Of a stretch of DNA of 10,395 nucleotides, positions 6,666 to 10,395 are shown piece after piece. Origin of the DNA: Comamonas sp. lk (GTDB lineage Bacteria; Pseudomonadota; Gammaproteobacteria; Burkholderiales; Burkholderiaceae_C). The position numbers were made by a program, and so were the translations under genes. The DNA lies in assembly GCA_945898105.1 (NCBI GenBank), contig CAMDHL010000055.1:1-10395 (forward strand), written 5' to 3'. Every line of letters begins with the position of its first letter. The first letter of the stretch is position 1. The notes beneath the pieces are model-generated. The model worked only from the letters and a program-made list of their open reading frames with translations, had not been told where the DNA came from and did not search any database.

Positions 6666-7472
6666 TTAAGGGTGGGCCGCGATCCAGGCCTGGAAACCCG
6701 GGTGGCTGCGCAAGGTGGCAAAGCAAAAACCCCGATCTTTCAGGCCGACGATCAAGGGTTCTAACACGGCGGGCGCCCATGCGTCTTTACGCGACCAGAT
6801 ACCCAGATGCGCCAAAAGAATGTCGCCGCTGCGAATATCGCGCAACGCTTTGGCCAGTAATGCCTGGTTACTGAATTTTTCGCTGGGCAACTCGTCGCCC
6901 AAAAAGCCGGCGTCGGCCCAGCCTACATGCGCAAAACCGCAAGCGCTCGCTGCGGCCAGCAAGGCGGGCGATGTCTTACCGCCCGGGGCCCGGAACAAAG
7001 GTAAGACCGTTTGTCCGGTTACTGCGCTTAAGCGCGCGGCCGAGGCCTTGAGCTGCCCACAGTATTGCGCGGCGCTGTACCGCATCTTGCGGCCTGACTG
7101 GCTGCCGGCCGAAGGCTGCACTGTAAATTGGGCCTCGCCTGCGACGCTCGGAAGGTCCGCGCGCCAAACCACATGGTCAAAGGTGTGGGAAGCAAAGCTA
7201 TGGCCTTCCAAGCCGCGCTCGCGCCACCAAGGCGCCCAATATTCGCCTAATGATCCGTCGCCAGTTTTGGTGAGCTCATTGGCGGCAAAAAAGGTCACCT
7301 TAACTTGGTGTTTACGCAAGGTGTCCGCAATGAAGGGAGCCACTTCCATGTGGCCGGTATCCAGCGTGAGGTAGACCGGTTTTTTACAATCGTTTTGACC
7401 CCATGCTGCGCCACCTAGACCGAAGCCTAGAGCCGCGAAGGCAGCGAAGCGGCAGGCTATGCGCAGACTCAT
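6666..7472 (-). CDS. Secreted polysaccharide deacetylase family (CE4/NodB) protein
   Basis: The product is 268 residues starting with a signal peptide (about residues 1-25, cleavage near AWG/QN), so it is exported. The NodB fold is recognisable. Motif 1 is TLDTGH at 36-41 in place of the usual TFDDG. Motif 2 is SHTFDH, with the metal-ligand pair H96 and H100. Motif 3 is FRAPGGKTSP with R161. The C-terminal motif is ILLAHLG with H222. D38 corresponds to the catalytic base, but the usual metal-binding Asp is Thr39, so either the metal site is rearranged (H41 is close) or activity is altered. CE4 enzymes remove N- or O-acetyl groups from peptidoglycan, chitin-like or exopolysaccharide substrates; the substrate is unknown here. 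I chose the start at 7472 because it gives a normal signal peptide; an ATG 18 codons upstream (7526) would overlap the propeller gene. Neither has a good Shine-Dalgarno. Confidence 0.9.
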   Translation of the reverse strand: MSLRIACRFAAFAALGFGLGGAAWGQNDCKKPVYLTLDTGHMEVAPFIADTLRKHQVKVTFFAANELTKTGDGSLGEYWAPWWRERGLEGHSFASHTFDHVVWRADLPSVAGEAQFTVQPSAGSQSGRKMRYSAAQYCGQLKASAARLSAVTGQTVLPLFRAPGGKTSPALLAAASACGFAHVGWADAGFLGDELPSEKFSNQALLAKALRDIRSGDILLAHLGIWSRKDAWAPAVLEPLIVGLKDRGFCFATLRSHPGFQAWIAAHP

Positions 7473-7498
7473 GGCGCTACTAAGCAACACCGCGCCAA

Positions 7499-8500
7499 TC
7501 AGCGCGGCGCGTGGTCCAGCGTCCATACACCGTGCGGCGAGCGACCCACCGGCACTTGCTGCACCACTTTGCGTGTGGTGGTATCGATAACGGTAAGTTT
7601 CTTAATCCAACGCGAGGCCACGTAGATGTACCGTCCGTCCGCGGACAAATCCATGCAGTCCGGTCCACCGGGCGCGGGGAAGGTGTCGACCACCTTAAGC
7701 GTCTGGTAATCGAATTTGCTAATCGTATTGGCCACGCGGTTGCTTACCAGTACATGCCGCTTATCGCCCATATTACGGAAAGCGTGTGCCGCCGCACCGG
7801 TTTTGATGGTTTTAGTCAGCTTAGGAGCGACTTTGCTCAACTCATACACCTCCACGCCATTACCGCCGGTCATGGCGATTAGCAGGGTTTTGTCGTCCGG
7901 AGTACCGAACACATCGGCGGGAAGCGAGCCGGTTTTTACGCGCCACTTGATGCTTTGGCCGGCTAGATCAATCACCACCAGCTCGTCGCTTTCCTGCATC
8001 GTTACATAGGCCAGTGTGCTGGTGCTGTCGATCCACACATGGCTGGGTGTTTTGCCGGTAGCAATGCGCTTTGCCAGCGCCATATCGGTACCGTTCCAGT
8101 GGTAAATATCCACGTGGTTGAGCCGGTTGCCCACGGTGACTAGCCACTTCATATCGGGCGAAAAGCGCAAATGATAGGGGTCCGAAATTCCATGCACAGT
8201 ACGCTGCACGGCGGCAGTCTTGGGGTCCAGAAACAGCATGGAATCTCCCACCGCATTGGCAACGATCAGGGATTTTTCGTCCGGCGTCAGGTACAGGTGG
8301 TGCGGCTCTTTGCCGGTCGGGATGCGATGCGTCTCTTTCCAGGTGGACGGATCAACCACGCTGACCGTGGCGTCGAGCGAGTTGAGAACGAATATCGGAG
8401 GGGGTTTGTCGCTTGCAATTGCGAGCGAAGCGCAAAAAAACCATGCCAGGGGCAGAAAACGGGTCCAACGGTTCAACGAATTCACAAAGGCCTTATCCAT
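7499..8500 (-). CDS. Secreted seven-bladed YncE-like (YVTN) beta-propeller protein
   Basis: The product is 333 residues with a signal peptide (residues 1-30, ending ASLAIAS), so it is probably periplasmic. The mature chain is seven repeats of 42-44 residues. The repeat core appears as PHHL at 66, PYHL at 108, PSHV at 152, PADV at 194, AHAF at 238, PDCM at 280 and PHGV at 322. Each is followed by a strand ending in a LIVAN/YVTMQ/LVSNR/YVASR-type sequence and then a VVD/VID-type strand, as in YVTN/YncE propellers. There is no CxxCH haem site, so it is not a cytochrome despite resembling the d1-haem propeller fold. Known relatives are usually binding or scaffold proteins; no function is established here. 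The ATG at 8500 is preferred over an adjacent in-frame TTG because GAAGG lies about 7 nt before it. It heads the five-gene run, 26 bp before the deacetylase. Confidence 0.9.
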   Translation of the reverse strand: MDKAFVNSLNRWTRFLPLAWFFCASLAIASDKPPPIFVLNSLDATVSVVDPSTWKETHRIPTGKEPHHLYLTPDEKSLIVANAVGDSMLFLDPKTAAVQRTVHGISDPYHLRFSPDMKWLVTVGNRLNHVDIYHWNGTDMALAKRIATGKTPSHVWIDSTSTLAYVTMQESDELVVIDLAGQSIKWRVKTGSLPADVFGTPDDKTLLIAMTGGNGVEVYELSKVAPKLTKTIKTGAAAHAFRNMGDKRHVLVSNRVANTISKFDYQTLKVVDTFPAPGGPDCMDLSADGRYIYVASRWIKKLTVIDTTTRKVVQQVPVGRSPHGVWTLDHAPR

Positions 8501-8555
8501 CAATAGCCTTCAAGTGTAACGGGCAGGGCGATTTACCCGTTGCCGGGCGGGCCCT

Positions 8556-9302
8556 TCAGACCGCAGCCAAAAGCGCGAGTTCCGCGGGCCAGAGCCAGCG
8601 CCACTGACCGGGCGCCAGGTCGGTGGGTAGTGACAAGCCGCCCATTTGCGATCGGTGTAAGCCATCCACCCGGTTGCCCACGGCCGCCAACATGCGCTTG
8701 ACTTGGTGGTACTTGCCCTCGGTCAAGGTCATCCGCAGTTGTAAGGGGCTGGTCGCCTCGCAGGCGGCGGCGCGCACTGGCTTGGGGTCATCGTCCAACA
8801 CCACACCGCTGAGCAGGCGGGAAATTTGGCTATCGTCTAGCGGGTGTTTGACGGTAACTTCGTATACCTTGGGCACATGATGGCGCGGCGAACTCATGCG
8901 GTGGATGAACTTGCCGTCGTCAGTGAGCAGCAGCATGCCGGTAGTGTCCTGGTCCAGACGCCCTACGGCTTGCACGCCCTGCACCGAAGCTTTTTGGGGC
9001 CGCAAGCGCAAAGGCGATGGCAGCAGGGTATAAATACTGGGGTAAGTCGACGGCTTTTGCGAGCATTCGGTGCCCGCAGGTTTGTACAAAAGAATATAGG
9101 CCTTGTCGCAATACGGCCAGTCCACGCCCTGCACCCGAAAGCGCAGTCCCTGCGGCTCGAACTCAGCGCTGGCGTCCTGGCACGTGCGGGGCGCTGCGCT
9201 ATCAGGGCCGTCGTACACCTGCACATAGCCTTGCTGAATTAGGCCTGCGCAGATCCGCCGGGTACCAAAACCCTGGCTGTACAAAACTTCTTGAAGTTGC
9301 AT
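8556..9302 (-). CDS. rsuA: 16S rRNA pseudouridine synthase RsuA
   Basis: The product is 248 residues. Residues 1-60 form an S4-type RNA-binding domain (MQLQEVLYSQGFGTRR start), followed by the RluA/RsuA catalytic domain. The catalytic Asp is D117 in AVGRLDQDTTGMLLLTDDG. Further family landmarks are HRMSSPRHHVPKVYEV, LTEGKYHQVKRMLAAVGNRV and LHRSQMGGLSL. These resemble E. coli RsuA, which makes pseudouridine 516 in 16S rRNA, more closely than RluB, RluE or RluF. The ATG at 9302 is the natural S4 start; an in-frame ATG 12 codons upstream (9338) would lie inside the terminator hairpin. GAGG sits close to the chosen start. The stop is 55 bp before the propeller gene, with no clear terminator between them, so readthrough into that run is possible. 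Confidence 0.93.
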   Translation of the reverse strand: MQLQEVLYSQGFGTRRICAGLIQQGYVQVYDGPDSAAPRTCQDASAEFEPQGLRFRVQGVDWPYCDKAYILLYKPAGTECSQKPSTYPSIYTLLPSPLRLRPQKASVQGVQAVGRLDQDTTGMLLLTDDGKFIHRMSSPRHHVPKVYEVTVKHPLDDSQISRLLSGVVLDDDPKPVRAAACEATSPLQLRMTLTEGKYHQVKRMLAAVGNRVDGLHRSQMGGLSLPTDLAPGQWRWLWPAELALLAAV

Positions 9303-9327
9303 AGGCCTCGTATTGAATGGCCCCCAC

Positions 9328-9351
9328 AAAAAACGCACCCTGCGGTGCGTT
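9328..9351 (-). terminator. Intrinsic terminator after the 48-residue gene
   Basis: On the minus strand AACGCACC pairs with GGTGCGTT (8-bp perfect stem) around a GCAG loop, and the 3' arm runs into six T residues. It lies 20 bp after the stop of the small Lys-rich gene and 25 bp before the rsuA start. Confidence 0.85.
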
Positions 9352-9371
9352 GCTGATAGAGGGCCAGCGGT

Positions 9372-9518
9372 TTATTTATTTTTGATTTTGCCGCGTGGAA
9401 TCACGGCAGTGGTGATGGTGGCGCGCACCGGCTCGCCGCCGCTCGGAGCTTTAGGCGGTGAGGTATCCTTCTTGGGCTTTTTGGCCTCTTTATTGGTTTT
9501 TTGTTGACCTTTGGCCAT
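9372..9518 (-). CDS. Small Lys-rich conserved-type protein, 48 residues
   Basis: The product is 48 residues and I do not recognise a named family. It begins MAKGQQKTNKEAKKPKKD and is strongly basic: 12 Lys and 2 Arg. A Pro/Gly-rich middle (SPPKAPSGGEP) is followed by a short beta-prone segment, VRATITTAVIP, and the basic end RGKIKNK. There is no signal peptide or membrane segment. The coding call rests on an excellent Shine-Dalgarno (AGGAGA, 7 nt before the ATG), a perfect intrinsic terminator 20 bp after the stop, and amino acid content that is not random. The gene is divergent from arfB across a 56-bp intergenic space. The composition suggests nucleic-acid or ribosome association, which is inference only. 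Confidence 0.78.
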   Translation of the reverse strand: MAKGQQKTNKEAKKPKKDTSPPKAPSGGEPVRATITTAVIPRGKIKNK

Positions 9519-9539
9519 GGCGTGATCTCCTGTGCAAAG

Positions 9540-9568
9540 TTGAAATTGAAAGCCCGATTCAGTGTAAC
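9540..9568 (+). promoter_or_regulatory. Candidate sigma-70 promoter of arfB
   Basis: TTGAAA at 9540-9545 and TGTAAC at 9563-9568 are separated by 17 bp (4-5 of 6 consensus matches per box). The predicted transcription start would fall about 7 nt downstream, at or next to the arfB ATG (9575), which implies a very short or absent leader. Confidence 0.35.
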
Positions 9569-9574
9569 CGCCCC

Positions 9575-9991
9575 ATGTCCGATGCCGCCGCCACTTTGAT
9601 AGTCATCGACGAAGCCGAGGTGGAGACCAGCGCCATCCGAGCCCAGGGGGCCGGCGGACAAAACGTCAACAAAGTCTCCAGCGCCATCCATTTGCGCTAC
9701 GACATCCCCGCCTCATCGCTACCTGCGGACATCAAGGAGCGGCTCTTGGCGCTGCGCGACAAGCGCATCACGGCTGAGGGCGTGCTGGTGATCAAGGCGC
9801 AAAGCCACCGTACGCAGGACATGAACCGCCTGGACGCCTATGCCCGCTTGCAGGATATTGTGCAAAGCGTGGCGCTGCCGCCCAAGCAGCGCCGGGCGAC
9901 GCGCCCGACCCGTGCCTCCAAAGAGCGGCGCCTGCAGGACAAAAGCCAGCGCAGTGCAATCAAAGAATTGCGCGGTAAAGCGCTGGATTAG
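9575..9991 (+). CDS. arfB: Alternative ribosome-rescue factor / peptidyl-tRNA hydrolase ArfB (YaeJ)
   Basis: The product is 138 residues, about the length of E. coli ArfB (140). It has the class-I release-factor catalytic domain with RAQGAGGQNVNKVSSA, the catalytic GGQ at residues 27-29. The domain is followed by a basic tail (about 101-138: PKQRRATRPTRASKERR and on). By family knowledge the GGQ loop hydrolyses peptidyl-tRNA on stalled ribosomes and the tail occupies the empty mRNA entry channel; lack of a codon-reading domain separates it from RF1/RF2. The frame stays open further upstream to 9458, but the ATG at 9575 gives the family N-terminus; the extension would run through the divergent small gene. 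There is no Shine-Dalgarno before this ATG (CCGCCCC precedes it), so leaderless translation is possible. phaR follows after 99 bp on the same strand. Confidence 0.95.
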   Translation: MSDAAATLIVIDEAEVETSAIRAQGAGGQNVNKVSSAIHLRYDIPASSLPADIKERLLALRDKRITAEGVLVIKAQSHRTQDMNRLDAYARLQDIVQSVALPPKQRRATRPTRASKERRLQDKSQRSAIKELRGKALD

Positions 9992-10090
9992 GTCGGTGCC
10001 CGCCCCTCAGGGCTAACCCTGTGTCGCCCCCGGCGGGGCCTACCTACAATGCGCCCTCCACTGACCACCGCTCCGCCCACTCCGACCGCC

Positions 10091-10395
10091 ATGCCCAAAA
10101 CCACAGAAGCCCCCAAGGACCTGCCCGAGCGCGTCATCAAGAAATACCCCAACCGGCGCTTGTACGACACGCATACCTCGAGCTACATCACGCTAGCCGA
10201 AATCAAGCAGCTGGTCATGGACCATAAGGCCTTTGCAGTGGTGGACGCCAAGACCTCCGAAGACTTGACGCGCAGCATCCTGCTGCAAATCATTTTGGAA
10301 GAAGAAGCTGGTGGCTCCCCCATGTTTACCGCGCCGGTGCTGGCCAACATCATCCGTTTTTACGGCCATTCCATGCAGGGCTTTATGGGCGGCAT
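10091..10395 (+). CDS. phaR: Polyhydroxyalkanoate synthesis repressor PhaR, partial
   Basis: The first 101 codons are visible and the gene runs off the right edge. The PHB/PHA accumulation regulator DNA-binding domain (PF07879) spans about residues 13-75, with the very characteristic VIKKYPNRRLYDT at 15-27 and SYITLAEIKQLV after it. The PHB regulatory domain (PF05233) begins around residue 79 (FTAPVLANIIRFYGHSMQGF). Known PhaR proteins repress phasin genes and their own gene, bind PHB granules or oligomers, and so couple polymer storage to gene expression. No Shine-Dalgarno precedes the ATG at 10091. A TACAAT -10-like box at 10045-10050 lies about 40 bp upstream but has no recognisable -35 partner. 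No phaC, phaA or phaB gene is visible in the window. Confidence 0.95.
   Translation, partial: MPKTTEAPKDLPERVIKKYPNRRLYDTHTSSYITLAEIKQLVMDHKAFAVVDAKTSEDLTRSILLQIILEEEAGGSPMFTAPVLANIIRFYGHSMQGFMGG

Noticed and set aside
8518..8541. Inverted repeat AACGGG / CCCGTT between rsuA and the propeller gene
   Set aside because: It has a 6-bp stem with a 12-nt loop and no T run; too weak for a terminator call, though it could slow polymerase.
10008..10021. Hairpin CAGGG-CTAA-CCCTG after arfB, followed by a C/G-rich repeat
   Set aside because: The stem is only 5 bp and no T run follows on the plus strand; not enough for a terminator, and readthrough into phaR remains open.
1..10395. Search for mobile elements, CRISPR repeats, toxin-antitoxin pairs, defence genes, tRNA or rRNA
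   Set aside because: No transposase or integrase frames, no regularly spaced direct repeats, no tRNA-like stretch seen by eye; uniform codon use points to ordinary backbone. A tRNA or repeat-finder run was not possible here.

Overview
The window looks like chromosomal backbone from a betaproteobacterium of the order Burkholderiales, most likely Comamonadaceae. The evidence is the glnA-ntrB-ntrC nitrogen block with a DUF4124-type gene inside it, a phaR polyhydroxybutyrate regulator, moderately high GC, and the close match of GlnA, NtrB and RsuA to that lineage's known families. I see no phage, insertion sequence, CRISPR array, tRNA or rRNA, and base and codon use look uniform. Nine complete genes and a partial ntrC run on the minus strand. 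At the right end, arfB and a partial phaR run on the plus strand.

Region 1 (1-3928) is nitrogen control. In transcription order, right to left, it holds a glnA control region, glnA, a strong intrinsic terminator, a secreted DUF4124/coiled-coil protein gene, ntrB and the first 196 codons of ntrC. The glnA control region has two 17-bp NtrC palindromes 21 bp apart (3866-3882 and 3887-3903). A GG-N10-GC sigma-54 promoter lies about 110 bp further downstream (3755-3770), followed by a good Shine-Dalgarno. This forms a closed circuit: NtrB phosphorylates NtrC under nitrogen limitation, NtrC-P binds the palindromes and activates sigma-54 transcription of glnA, and readthrough past the terminator would feed the DUF4124-ntrB-ntrC genes.

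Region 2 (3929-8500) is a tight run of five minus-strand genes with gaps of 7-39 bp, probably one operon. In order they encode a secreted seven-bladed YncE-like beta-propeller, a secreted polysaccharide-deacetylase-like protein with an altered metal-binding motif, a sterol-desaturase/fatty-acid-hydroxylase-type membrane enzyme, an EI24 (CysZ-like) membrane protein, and a CinA-type molybdopterin-binding-domain protein. The first three suggest an envelope-modification role, which is inference.

Region 3 (8556-10395) is translation and storage. rsuA (16S rRNA pseudouridine synthase) is preceded by a terminator and a 48-residue Lys-rich protein gene. That small gene is divergent from arfB (ribosome-rescue peptidyl-tRNA hydrolase), which is followed by phaR, cut by the window end.

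I found no clearly novel multi-gene defence or mobile system. The most interesting points are the DUF4124 gene inside the nitrogen operon, terminators placed directly before start codons, the deacetylase with TLDTG instead of TFDDG, the regular seven-bladed propeller beside it, and an arfB that may be leaderless.
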